A stretch of DNA of 38,030 nt from a virus: IMG/VR virus record IMGVR_UViG_3300028595_000030, positions 1-38,030 of that record; one strand, written 5' to 3'. Made by a program: the position numbers and the translations under genes. The notes beneath the pieces were generated by a model, which worked only from the letters and a program-made list of their open reading frames with translations, was not told where the DNA came from and did no database searches. Shown one piece after another: positions 1 to 7,041 of the stretch; within the stretch, counting starts at the first letter, position 1; each line of letters begins with the position of its first letter.

Positions 1-172
1 GAACAAGCTACTATAACGCCTTTGAGTAGTGAACCTAACCCAACAAATTATAAGTCATTAGATGAATACCAAGCGGAGCTGTTAAAATGGCACCAACAGA
101 ACAAGAAATAAAAGAGATTGCCCGCATCAAATGGGAGGCGGCACAAAAATGGGAGGCGGCACAGCAAGCATC
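1..172. repeat. Terminal redundancy, left copy
   Basis: These 172 bases recur at 37859-38030 with one difference, C at 128 against A at 37986. The difference is silent: both codons are Ile14 of the ejection-protein gene starting at 87. The stretch lies inside coding sequence (end of the 415-residue gene, start of the 701-residue gene), so it more likely marks where a circular or permuted genome was cut than a true terminal repeat. A short direct terminal repeat as in T7-like phages cannot be excluded. Confidence 0.95.
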
Positions 173-2192
173 CCTCCAACAAGGGCAAGCCAATAGAGCA
201 GGCGATACGCTTAGGGGTGCTCCTAGCTTTGCCGAGAGACTAAATAGGGCGGCTGTAGCACCATTACAAGCGGCAACGGGCATAGCTCAAGGCATGGGGC
301 AAGCTGGTGGCTTTTTTGGTGATGTCGCAGGGCAAGCACAATATTTAGGTGAGAAATACATAGAAGGGCGTTCACCTGAAGAGATTAGCCCGTGGGCTAA
401 TAAGCCTTTTGGCTATTATCGTGAACAGATGGGCGATGTTGTAACCCGCATTCCTGGCATGGCTGGTGAGCCTCAAACAGCATTACAAAAAGTGCTAAGA
501 AAAGGGGGCGAATTTGCAGGCGAAGCGGCTCTTCCAATTAGTCGAGCCGGTGGGCTTAAAACAGCTCTAACAGAACTACTAGCCGCTGAAGGAGGCGGAT
601 GGGGAGCCGAAGGCGCTAGAGAGGCCGGAATTGGGCCAGTCGGTCAAACTCTGGCTGGCTTGGTTGGTGGTGCTATTCCTACAGCTTTCAAATCTATACC
701 AGAAGCAATTCACACCTTAACCCCTGGATTGACAAAAGAAGGCGCTAGGAGGAACGCATTAAAAGCATTAACCAAGATATCAAGTAAAAAGGATCTTGCA
801 AAAACGCTACAAGAAATACCAGAAGATACAAGCAAGTTTGGCAAGTTAAAAACTACCGCAGAAGTTTTAGAAGATCCAGGGCTTGCAAAGCTAGAAAAGC
901 AACTAGGTAGTACTTCTGAATTTTCAGGTGATTACTTAGCCAAACAAGAAGCGAGAAAAGCCGCAAGGCTTGAAGCTCTTGACGAGTTAAGTAGTGCAGA
1001 GCCTATAGGGTATAAACAAGCTGGTAAGCCTATTCGAGATAAAATGGTTCAAGAGTATGGAGACACTAAAAAGATAGTTCATAAAGCATATCGAAAAGTT
1101 GACCCTGAAGGAACTTCTAGCATAAATGTTTATCAAGAAAAAAAACATATTCAAGATGATGTTTTAGATATGTATAGAGATGACGCTACCAAAGTTGGGG
1201 AAAAAGGGCGAGACATAAAAAATTTTATAGATGAAGATATAGACCCTAAACTTAGGAAAGAAGCTGTTAAGTTTATTTATGGAGACAATCAAAGAACGTT
1301 TAAAGATTTACAGAATATCCGCAGGCGAGTAAATGCGAGAATGGATAAGTTAGATAAATCCGAAAAGGTGCTTGCTAAATCTATTATTAATGCAGTGGAT
1401 GAAGCGGAAGAAAGGGCAGTTAAAACAGGCAAAGGATTTACGGCTGATCAATTATCGAAAGCAAAAACGGCAAGAACCCTACGTATTGAGCAAGGGGATC
1501 GTTTCGAAACGGGAGTTGCAAGAGATATTTTAAGAGGATCGGAAACTAAAAACTTTACTCTTGATTCAGAAGCTATAATTAACAAGGCTTTAAAAAGCGA
1601 AGATTCTGCAAAGCAAGTATTAAAAGCTATTGGCAAAAACAAAACGCAACTAGAAATTCTCAAAAGAGGAGTTATAGATAAATTAAAAACTATGGCTTCT
1701 CAAGCATCTGATATTAACCAAGAAACCTTAACACCAGCTGGAATTGGCAAACAAATAAAACAACATCGAACAGCTTTAGCACAAATTTTTAGTCCTTCGC
1801 ATGTAAAGAACATAGAAGAAGTTGCAAACGATATGTTTAGTAGTGAAACTATGTTTACTAACATTGCAAAAATTGGAACTAAAGCCGAATCGGATACAGC
1901 TAAAAATCTAGCTCAAGCGGTGGCATATTCATCCGCTAAGGGGATGACCGGCAATACTGTTCTAGAGAGGTTAGCACGTTCTATTCCTGGGCTAAAAGGT
2001 TTACTTACAATGAATCAAGATCAAGTTGATCAATTTGTTTGGAAAGCTTTAATGAATCAAAAAGCAGCGTATCTCTTAACAAAAGAGCCTACCTACGCAA
2101 ACATAAAGAAGTTAGGTAAAGAGTTAATACGTGACGAAGCAATAGCCGGACTAGTAGCGGGGCAGCAAGCGACTACAAGAGAGGAGCAGTAA
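87..2192 (+). CDS. Large internal virion / DNA-ejection protein
   Basis: A 701-residue protein. The N-terminus is Ala/Gln-rich with KWEAAQ repeated. Gly/Ala-rich, weakly hydrophobic stretches follow at about residues 70-105 and 165-205, then a long charged helical region (about 215-560) and another hydrophobic patch near 640-660. Large Ala/Gly proteins in this position, after the nozzle and before the tail fibre, are typically ejected with the DNA in P22-like and T7-like podoviruses. I infer the role from composition and position and see no enzymatic motif. The ATG at 87 overlaps the end of the preceding 415-residue gene (stop at 109 here, 37969 in the right copy), so the two are translationally coupled. 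The gene is split by the window edge; this is the complete copy. Confidence 0.6.
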   Translation: MAPTEQEIKEIARIKWEAAQKWEAAQQASLQQGQANRAGDTLRGAPSFAERLNRAAVAPLQAATGIAQGMGQAGGFFGDVAGQAQYLGEKYIEGRSPEEISPWANKPFGYYREQMGDVVTRIPGMAGEPQTALQKVLRKGGEFAGEAALPISRAGGLKTALTELLAAEGGGWGAEGAREAGIGPVGQTLAGLVGGAIPTAFKSIPEAIHTLTPGLTKEGARRNALKALTKISSKKDLAKTLQEIPEDTSKFGKLKTTAEVLEDPGLAKLEKQLGSTSEFSGDYLAKQEARKAARLEALDELSSAEPIGYKQAGKPIRDKMVQEYGDTKKIVHKAYRKVDPEGTSSINVYQEKKHIQDDVLDMYRDDATKVGEKGRDIKNFIDEDIDPKLRKEAVKFIYGDNQRTFKDLQNIRRRVNARMDKLDKSEKVLAKSIINAVDEAEERAVKTGKGFTADQLSKAKTARTLRIEQGDRFETGVARDILRGSETKNFTLDSEAIINKALKSEDSAKQVLKAIGKNKTQLEILKRGVIDKLKTMASQASDINQETLTPAGIGKQIKQHRTALAQIFSPSHVKNIEEVANDMFSSETMFTNIAKIGTKAESDTAKNLAQAVAYSSAKGMTGNTVLERLARSIPGLKGLLTMNQDQVDQFVWKALMNQKAAYLLTKEPTYANIKKLGKELIRDEAIAGLVAGQQATTREEQ
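129..164 (+). repeat. 18-bp tandem duplication inside a gene
   Basis: Two adjacent 18-bp units, 129-146 and 147-164, differ only in the last base and encode KWEAAQ twice, near the N-terminus of the 701-residue protein. The single mismatch between the two terminal copies, at 128, sits right beside the array, where slippage or read misplacement would be likely. Confidence 0.85.
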
Positions 2193-2193
2193 A

Positions 2194-3246
2194 ATGGCAT
2201 TTAACGGAAGCGGAACTTTTGAATTAACCGATGGAGTTCGAACAGAGCCAGGCGTGTGCGCGGCGCAAGAGGCTGCAAGCACTGGTATCGACTCTAGCTT
2301 GTTTGATACAATGCTTGAGGATATTACAGCAGGATTATCTAATTGCATATGTAAAGACGGGCAAACAACTGTTAGCGCCAACATCCCTTTTAACTCAAAG
2401 AAGATAACAGGGTTGGGAGACTGTACAGCGCTCAAGGATGCCGCTAACTTGCAGTTTGTCCAGAATAGCACATCTATATATCTCGGAAGCACATCTGGCA
2501 GTAGCAACGCTTATACGGCCACAAGTAGCCCAACTATAAGCGGTTATGTTGAAGGTCAGGTTTTCTTTTTTGAAGCTAATCATACTAATACCGGTGCTGC
2601 TACTATTAATATTGATAGTAAAGGTGCTAAAAACATAAGAAAAGGAAACGGGGCTACTGCGCTGAGCGCTGGTGACATTACAACAGGAGTTAACTATTTA
2701 ATTCATTATGATGGAACTCAATTTGTACTAATGTCGCCTTATACTATTGTTGGTACTACTAACGAGATCGAAGTTACTAAAAGTACGTCAGGCGTAACAA
2801 TAGGGCTACCTAATGATGTGACAATTGGAGATGATTTGACCGTTACCGATGATTGTTCAATTGGTGGTGATTTGACTCTAACAGGCTCGTTCAAGGGCGA
2901 TGTTTTAAGAGCTACGGCAATAGATATTGGAACTACTAATTCATCTGTTTTAACTTTCAAAACAAACAATACAAACAGATGGGCGGTAGCTTCTGGGGGT
3001 AGTTTGCTTCCGTCTACTGATGATACTTATGACATAGGCGGGTCCAGTAACCAAATTAAAAACCTTTATATTTCAGGAGATTTAAAGCGAGATAGCGCAC
3101 CTAATTATACAGCTTGGCAAAGTGGTAGCCCTGATGCTACTTATAGCCTTGATGAAAGCGCATTAAGTAATGCTGATGCAATTGCTTGCGCTAAAGTGAT
3201 TAATACTATGTTAGCTGATTTAATTAGTTTTGGAGTTTTCTCTTAA
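2194..3246 (+). CDS. Tail fibre / receptor-binding protein
   Basis: A 350-residue protein. The N-terminus (MAFNGSGTFE...) is of the type common in podovirus tail fibres, followed near residues 60-80 by a 'NIPFNSKKITGLG' element typical of the segment after the virion-anchoring domain. The middle is rich in Thr, Ser, Gly and Asn and reads as beta-structure (about 100-250), with 'DDTYDIGGSSNQIKNLYISG' near 275-295, a phrase frequent in fibre shafts just before the tip. It would be a trimer attached to the tail that recognises the host surface. It starts one base after the stop of the ejection gene. There is no chaperone peptidase motif at the C-terminus. Confidence 0.8.
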   Translation: MAFNGSGTFELTDGVRTEPGVCAAQEAASTGIDSSLFDTMLEDITAGLSNCICKDGQTTVSANIPFNSKKITGLGDCTALKDAANLQFVQNSTSIYLGSTSGSSNAYTATSSPTISGYVEGQVFFFEANHTNTGAATINIDSKGAKNIRKGNGATALSAGDITTGVNYLIHYDGTQFVLMSPYTIVGTTNEIEVTKSTSGVTIGLPNDVTIGDDLTVTDDCSIGGDLTLTGSFKGDVLRATAIDIGTTNSSVLTFKTNNTNRWAVASGGSLLPSTDDTYDIGGSSNQIKNLYISGDLKRDSAPNYTAWQSGSPDATYSLDESALSNADAIACAKVINTMLADLISFGVFS

Positions 3247-3407
3247 TGACAAAAGAAGAGCGTATTAAACTACTTAGTGATACACACGAGAAATTATGCA
3301 CTACGCTGTTCCATGGAGGAATTGCGGCAACTGTTGCGACGGTTTTAGAAGTGGTTCGGATAGAGATTGAAGAAATTAAAAAAGAAATTAAAGAGTTTGA
3401 AAACTAA
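3246..3407 (+). CDS. Small helical protein after the tail fibre
   Basis: A 53-residue reading frame whose ATG overlaps the stop of the fibre gene (TAATG), a coupling used throughout this genome. It starts MTKEERIKLLSDTHEKLC, has an Ala/Val-rich middle, and ends in an Ile/Glu/Lys heptad-like helix (EIEEIKKEIKEF). It could be a fibre accessory protein or a small lysis or assembly factor, and I do not recognise the family. It is the last gene of the rightward unit: its TAA (3405-3407) overlaps the TAG of the converging minus-strand gene (3404-3406). Confidence 0.65.
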   Translation: MTKEERIKLLSDTHEKLCTTLFHGGIAATVATVLEVVRIEIEEIKKEIKEFEN

Positions 3408-3985
3408 GTATATTTTTTAATAGCTTGATGGAATCCATTTAAGGAGATGCCGTATTGTAAAGCATATGAACGCTTATGCGGCTTCCCTTTTTGAACCCAC
3501 TTCTCGACTATGCCTGCCCATTTATATCTCTTTGCTTGATCGTGCTTGTAGCTTTTTTGTTTAGTGTAAAATAGCTCTTTTGCTAGTTTTTTAAGACGTG
3601 CTTTATCGGCTAATATCTGCCTAAGTTTATAGTGATTAAGTTTAAGTTCTTCGCAGATATATAAAAATGAAAACCCCTCAAGACCCATAGTATAAGCGTT
3701 TGAAGCAAACCACTCTCTAGCCTCTTCAGCGTTTTCGGCTTGCTTGTTTATATACGCATTATTTGGGGTATGAATTTCAGGTTCTTTTGATAAGTCAATT
3801 ATAGAGCGCAGAAGAATCGAGAATAACATATTTTTTTCTGGGTAACGCTCTATTTCTGTAGTTAAATACCGTTGAACTTCTTGCCCGTTGTCCATGCAGT
3901 CTAGAACAAAGCAATCGACATCAGTACTATCAGCATTATCTATTGACATATCCGAATAAAAATCTACATTAAATAGCCCACTCAT
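3404..3985 (-). CDS. Hypothetical protein with helix-turn-helix-like segment
   Basis: A 193-residue protein. Residues about 85-120 read 'AEEAREWFASNA...FSFLYICEELKLNHYKLRQIL', a pattern seen in a widespread group of phage proteins (small residue, Trp-Phe/Ile, short loop, Phe-Ser-Phe..Ile-Cys-Glu-x-Leu-x-Leu). It looks like a short helical DNA-binding unit. A diverged version of the same pattern is in the protein at 8094-8495. The C-terminal half is basic and also helical ('RSYALQYGISLNGFHQAIKKY'), suggesting a second DNA-contacting unit. It is the last gene of the leftward unit and could regulate late expression; that is inference only. Confidence 0.6.
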   Translation of the reverse strand: MSGLFNVDFYSDMSIDNADSTDVDCFVLDCMDNGQEVQRYLTTEIERYPEKNMLFSILLRSIIDLSKEPEIHTPNNAYINKQAENAEEAREWFASNAYTMGLEGFSFLYICEELKLNHYKLRQILADKARLKKLAKELFYTKQKSYKHDQAKRYKWAGIVEKWVQKGKPHKRSYALQYGISLNGFHQAIKKYT

Positions 3986-3986
3986 T

Positions 3987-4391
3987 TTAACCTATCAATT
4001 TTAGAAGTTTCTCCAAATAATCTATTGCAGAACCATCTTTAACCATTACCGAATCTACTCTAAGAACCATGTAGCCGCAAAGCATGGCATAAGCGTATTT
4101 GTGACAATCTGAGTTGAAGCCCTTACCAGTCGTATGCCTTCCACCGTTCGGGGCGTAAGTGCCACCCTCAACCTCCATAATAACCTTTTGAGCGTCAAAG
4201 ATAAAGTCATAGCGCCAGCGTCTAGGTTGTTTGTCATTTAACTTCACATCTCGCCTAGATGGCTCTATACCCGCTGCTTGAAATTGCAACATCATTTGAC
4301 CTTCAAGGTCTGGCGGCTTGCGCTTTGTCCGGCTAGACTTTGGGCCTCTGCACTGTTTAAGCCACTGGCGTCGGGTTATGCGCTCAGTCAT
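3987..4391 (-). CDS. PD-(D/E)XK-type endonuclease, possible Holliday-junction resolvase
   Basis: A 134-residue protein. The basic N-terminus is followed by the core: 'RYDFIFD' (Asp62), 'VIMEVEGG' (Glu73, Glu75), 'GRHTTGKGFNSDCHK' (His86, Asp95, Lys98) and 'GYMVLRVD' (about 106-113). This order matches small phage nucleases of the DUF559 / very-short-patch-repair-like fold, often assigned as junction resolvases or debranching enzymes. It would act on branched replication intermediates before packaging, which fits a genome without its own polymerase. The start ATG overlaps the end of the zinc-ribbon gene upstream. The first six residues, MTERIT, are also encoded at the start of the mini-ORF at 4740-4796. 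Confidence 0.7.
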   Translation of the reverse strand: MTERITRRQWLKQCRGPKSSRTKRKPPDLEGQMMLQFQAAGIEPSRRDVKLNDKQPRRWRYDFIFDAQKVIMEVEGGTYAPNGGRHTTGKGFNSDCHKYAYAMLCGYMVLRVDSVMVKDGSAIDYLEKLLKLIG

Positions 4392-4747
4392 TAAACAATA
4401 CCTTCTAAAAAGGAAGGAGGAGCTTTGTCTAACAAATCTGAAAACGCTTGTCCGTTTAAAGTTACCCCAACTGCCTCTATATTGTTTTTTGATGTAAATT
4501 GTTTAGTTAAAATATCTGCAAAATAGTGGTAGTCAAAATCTGAATTTCTTTTAATATTTTCAACAAAGCTAGTTTGATCATCTTTCCAAAATACTTTTAT
4601 ATAAACGCTCTGAGTCATAATAATTCGTATAGGCATCCCGCACATTTTAAAATCTATTCTTTGATCGTTATTTACGCTACCGCAATAGCGACAAATAAAG
4701 TCTGGGTCGGGGGCAGCGCAATTTATACAAGTATGATATTTAGTCAC
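4391..4747 (-). CDS. Zinc-ribbon protein of unknown function
   Basis: About 118 residues from the GTG at 4747. A zinc-ribbon pair opens the protein: Cys-Ile-Asn-Cys, then Cys-Arg-Tyr-Cys about ten residues later. The rest is mixed alpha/beta with no motif I recognise. An upstream TTG at 4765 is in frame, but GTG at 4747 overlaps the stop of the 18-codon mini-ORF (GGTGACTAA), so reinitiation is plausible. Its 3' end (GGTATTGTTT before the next ATG) matches the 3' end of the glycosyltransferase-like gene at 5142, a shared junction sequence discussed in the findings. Confidence 0.6.
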   Translation of the reverse strand: MTKYHTCINCAAPDPDFICRYCGSVNNDQRIDFKMCGMPIRIIMTQSVYIKVFWKDDQTSFVENIKRNSDFDYHYFADILTKQFTSKNNIEAVGVTLNGQAFSDLLDKAPPSFLEGIV

Positions 4748-4796
4748 CAAACAATACCCGTTCAAGCGTATAATCTATGGTTATGCGCTCAGTCAT
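4740..4796 (-). pseudogene. 18-codon chimeric mini-ORF (recombination scar)
   Basis: It reads MTERITIDYTLERVLFGD then TAA. The first six codons match the start of the nuclease gene at 3987-4391; the remainder matches the last 13 or so codons of the sialyltransferase-like gene at 5142-5708 (ITIDYTLERVLFGN). The DNA agrees: 4779-4798 equals 4374-4393 (20 bp identical) and 4746-4784 equals 5148-5186 (one mismatch in 39). It sits exactly between two genes, with its ATG overlapping the TGA of the gene upstream and its stop overlapping a GTG downstream. It may be a scar that happens to be translated, keeping the operon coupled. Confidence 0.75.
4746..4784. repeat. 39-bp repeat, copy 1 (partner 5148-5186)
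   Basis: Direct repeat of the sequence at 5148-5186 with a single mismatch (G/A at 4779/5181). It codes for the C-terminal end of the glycosyltransferase-like gene at the other site and for most of the chimeric mini-ORF here. Confidence 0.9.
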
Positions 4797-5121
4797 TAGT
4801 TTTTTGTTTTATCAACTCAACCATTAATCCTAGTTCTCTTCCCATCGAGGCTATAGTTTCCTCTATTAATTCAACTCGGCGGTTGATATTTACTATATTA
4901 ATAACTTGCTTTTCGGAATCTTTACGCAAATTACGGTGTGTCGCTTCTACAGATAAGCGAATTTCTGCTACTTCTTTTAGCAACTCTTCTACCCACTTTG
5001 CCGGTCTGTCCCATCTTTGCATTGGCTCATCACAACACTTAATATCGCTTACTTCCACATTATCTGGAAGGTTGATAGTAGTTTCACAAATAGGGCAATA
5101 CCATTCAACTTTTTTAGTCAT
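4789..5121 (-). CDS. Zinc-ribbon plus coiled-coil protein
   Basis: A 110-residue protein. 'WYCPICETTI' gives one Cys-x2-Cys knuckle (Cys9, Cys12) and 'DIKCCDEPMQRW' the second half, together a short treble-clef or ribbon. From about residue 45 on it is a charged helix (KEVAEIRLSVEATHRNLRK... to MVELIKQK) that should form a coiled coil. It could be a small nucleic-acid-binding or adaptor protein. The ribosome site is AAAGGG in the leader TATAAAGGGTAAAATAATG; exactly 18 bases of it also appear at 30979-30996. Its TGA overlaps the ATG of the mini-ORF. Confidence 0.6.
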   Translation of the reverse strand: MTKKVEWYCPICETTINLPDNVEVSDIKCCDEPMQRWDRPAKWVEELLKEVAEIRLSVEATHRNLRKDSEKQVINIVNINRRVELIEETIASMGRELGLMVELIKQKTND

Positions 5122-5141
5122 TATTTTACCCTTTATAGTTT

Positions 5142-5708
5142 TTAATTACCAAACAATACCCGTTCAAGCGTATAATCTATAGTTATTCGCTTATCTTCTT
5201 CTATCTTATTTCTAATCCAATTAGCGTGCTTTTCTTTATCGTGCTTGCCTAAGTTTTTAGGATTTAAGTCCATACCAGTTAGGTATAATTGACGTATAGG
5301 AAAGCTTAGAAGGTCGTTAATCGCAAAAAAGCCGGTAAAGGCATACTCACACCCTAGTTCACTGCAAAATGGCTCTAGGCGCTCCTTGTGGGCGTGACAG
5401 TTCATGCATATGGTTCTTATTGGTATGCCTGTAGCTTCGAACTTTTCTATGCTTTGAGGTTTTAAAGAATTGGTAACTATAAAACTAGGCTTAAAATTAG
5501 GAAGCATTTTTGTTACATTTTCTGGATCTGAACCGGAATGATAAAGAATGTCACATCTTACTTTTATTTGCTCATGCAAATGAGATCCGACACGAGCGAC
5601 AATATCGCCATAACGACTAATATGCCAGTAATTATACGTTTCACTTCCACCTACTAGGCAAACTCGTTTCCCCTCTAGCTTTGTTCTGTAAAGTTCGTCA
5701 ATATCCAT
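5142..5708 (-). CDS. Sialyltransferase-like (GT29-like) glycosyltransferase
   Basis: 188 residues from the ATG at 5708, which follows a strong GGGGAGGAT site; a longer frame reaches 5729. Residues 17-40 (CLVGGSETYN... to ...GDIVARV) match the L-motif logic of GT29 sialyltransferases (beta strand, V-G-G/N, then a D-x-V-x-R-V/F strand), followed by RCDILY (51-56). Residues 125-147 (TGFFAINDLL...LYLTGMD) match the S-motif logic (T/S-G-x-x-A ... Y-x-x-G-x-D). I infer transfer of a sugar from a nucleotide donor, perhaps onto host envelope glycan, phage DNA or a virion protein. It overlaps the GT2-like gene upstream by 34 bp, implying a joint job. Donor and acceptor cannot be read. Confidence 0.6.
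   Translation of the reverse strand: MDIDELYRTKLEGKRVCLVGGSETYNYWHISRYGDIVARVGSHLHEQIKVRCDILYHSGSDPENVTKMLPNFKPSFIVTNSLKPQSIEKFEATGIPIRTICMNCHAHKERLEPFCSELGCEYAFTGFFAINDLLSFPIRQLYLTGMDLNPKNLGKHDKEKHANWIRNKIEEDKRITIDYTLERVLFGN
5148..5186. repeat. 39-bp repeat, copy 2 (partner 4746-4784)
   Basis: Likely parental copy: it lies inside an intact reading frame, the last codons of the gene at 5142-5708, whereas the partner lies in an 18-codon chimera. Confidence 0.9.
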
Positions 5709-6400
5709 TCTGCATCCTCCCCGCACCATTGATTCAATATTCTATGGTCTGAATCGTTTAAGTACCAACCATGCTCTCGATGGCCATTACCGATAAAGTT
5801 TCCAGGAGTTAAACCTTTCAACCCTACGCAATTTAAAGATATAGGAGCTATGTATCCTATCTCTTTTTGTATGCCATGTTTCCACAACTCTAAATCAATA
5901 AAAGGAGTGTCGCAGTAGTCTAGTGCAGTAGCTAAATAATCACGCATTCTCCCTCTAAGTGCGGTTTGGCAAAGGCTCACATGTTCCATGTTTGCATGTT
6001 CATGGTATTTAGCGGTTGGAATATAATAATATCGGGCACAACCTTCTCCAACGATATCAATTCCATCTTTAAATAACGCTACTGTCTTAGTAAAGTAATC
6101 AGAGCTATGCCAATCATCATCCTCATAAAAGAAAATTATGTCATGCTTTGCCACTTTTAATGCTTCTGTCATATTCCTGATAAAGTCGGCTGTAGGGTTA
6201 GGACATTGAAGTGGCTCGTTTAATAGATGCGTTTGGCCTAACGTGCATTTAGCCCTATCAGTTCCACCATCAGAAACAATCCACTGAACTTCACCGCTAT
6301 AGTTTCCAATAGCTCTACCGCAAAACTTCTCGCACATCTCCCAAGTTTTAGAACGGTTATTCACTGGTGTGATTATGCTTATGCTTGGTTGTTTTTTCAT
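5675..6400 (-). CDS. Family 2 (GT-A fold) glycosyltransferase
   Basis: 241 residues from the ATG at 6400, preceded by AAAGAG; an in-frame TTG at 6430 is less likely. The N-terminus 'SISIITPVNNR' is the first strand of the GT-A Rossmann-like fold, 'WIVSDGGTDR' (40-49) the donor-binding strand, and 'FFYEDDDWH' (91-98) the DxD metal-binding motif followed by the usual Trp. The C-terminal part has His/Asp-rich stretches typical of the acceptor half. There is no membrane segment, so it should act in the cytoplasm. It overlaps the sialyltransferase-like gene downstream. Phage glycosyltransferases commonly modify host O-antigen, phage DNA or virion proteins; the context does not choose among these. 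Confidence 0.8.
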   Translation of the reverse strand: MKKQPSISIITPVNNRSKTWEMCEKFCGRAIGNYSGEVQWIVSDGGTDRAKCTLGQTHLLNEPLQCPNPTADFIRNMTEALKVAKHDIIFFYEDDDWHSSDYFTKTVALFKDGIDIVGEGCARYYYIPTAKYHEHANMEHVSLCQTALRGRMRDYLATALDYCDTPFIDLELWKHGIQKEIGYIAPISLNCVGLKGLTPGNFIGNGHREHGWYLNDSDHRILNQWCGEDAEWILTNFTEQS

Positions 6401-6416
6401 TTCACTCTTTATAATT

Positions 6417-6686
6417 TTACTCTCTTTCAATAACTAATCTTTTTACAAGATATTTTAAAGTTTTAGCTGAGTCGAGTTTTGGATCTTTTGTTGATATATA
6501 CAAAAGCTCATTAAGAACTCTAAAAAGATACTCATCTAGCAGTCCTTGCATGTCATAACATCCAAAAGAATCAATCTTAGGAGTGATTCTAAAAGCGTTA
6601 TTTCTTTCTTGAATAACATCAAAAGAAATTTCCACTTCTCGCATTACATCAGCATTAAATTTTAAAGGTTTGTCTATGCCTTTCAT
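6417..6686 (-). CDS. Hypothetical 89-residue protein
   Basis: It starts MKGIDKPLKFNADVMREVEISFDVI after an AAAGGG ribosome site (TGTAAAGGGTAAG-ATG), the same leader style as the genes at 5121 and 7596. It is a mixed, soluble protein whose last 30 residues form a basic helix (AKTLKYLVKRLVIERE). I do not recognise the family. It is the first gene after the tRNA-bearing gap and directly precedes the glycosyltransferase pair. Confidence 0.55.
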   Translation of the reverse strand: MKGIDKPLKFNADVMREVEISFDVIQERNNAFRITPKIDSFGCYDMQGLLDEYLFRVLNELLYISTKDPKLDSAKTLKYLVKRLVIERE

Positions 6687-7041
6687 CTTACCCTTTACAA
6701 TTCAAACCAAAAAAATACCCGCCTATAAAAGCGCCTAGCTAGTTCTATAGCAACTTAAAAAGCTAAACTAGTTATCTAGGACTCCTTAACTCGGAAGCTA
6801 AGTTTCTGCCTTTCCACTTGCGTCTTAAAACTTAAAAATAAAAATACTTTATACTTACAACTTTAACCTTAATACTTCCCAGAGATAAGTTGTGTACATA
6901 ATAGGACTCGAACCTATATCATTTCTTATGCGTAAAGAACGCTCAGCCATTTGAGCTATATGTAATAAGTTATTGTAGTTTCTAAGTGACTACACACTTT
7001 TAAGTTTTTTAGTTTTCTCTTTTACATCGGGTATAGTTATA
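6687..7041. other. 355-bp gap without protein genes, holding the tRNA-like gene
   Basis: I find no convincing reading frame on either strand. The right half holds the tRNA-like sequence (6893-6965). The left half (6700-6890) contains 'GGCAGAAACTTAGCTTCCGAGTTAAGG' when read on the minus strand in pieces: an anticodon-arm-like hairpin (CTTA/TAAG) but no T-arm or acceptor stem, so a decayed second tRNA is only a guess. AT content rises near 6830-6870. Confidence 0.5.
6893..6965 (-). tRNA. tRNA-like gene, anticodon CGC by position (tRNA-Ala?) with A at position 33
   Basis: Read on the minus strand it folds as a 73-nt cloverleaf: acceptor TTACATA/TATGTAC (six of seven pairs; first pair T-C), D arm GCTC/GAGC with an 8-nt loop containing GG, anticodon stem TTCTT/AAGAA, 5-nt variable region, T arm ATAGG/CCTAT with loop TTCGAGT, discriminator A. 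The 7-nt anticodon loop is TACGCAT, so standard numbering gives anticodon CGC (Ala, codon GCG). Position 33 is A rather than the near-universal T, and no CCA is encoded. It is either a divergent working tRNA, a tRNA-like element (for example a decoy for host nucleases) or a decaying copy. Confidence 0.65.

Noticed and set aside
4574-5182. 202-codon plus-strand frame opposite the zinc-ribbon and mini-ORF genes.
   Set aside because: It is antisense to three coupled genes with ribosome sites and motifs, and its repeated 'QTIPVQAYNL' is simply the reverse of the 39-bp repeat.
6700-6890. Possible second tRNA upstream of 6893.
   Set aside because: Only an anticodon-arm-like hairpin can be drawn; no T-arm with TTCRA loop or acceptor stem is present.
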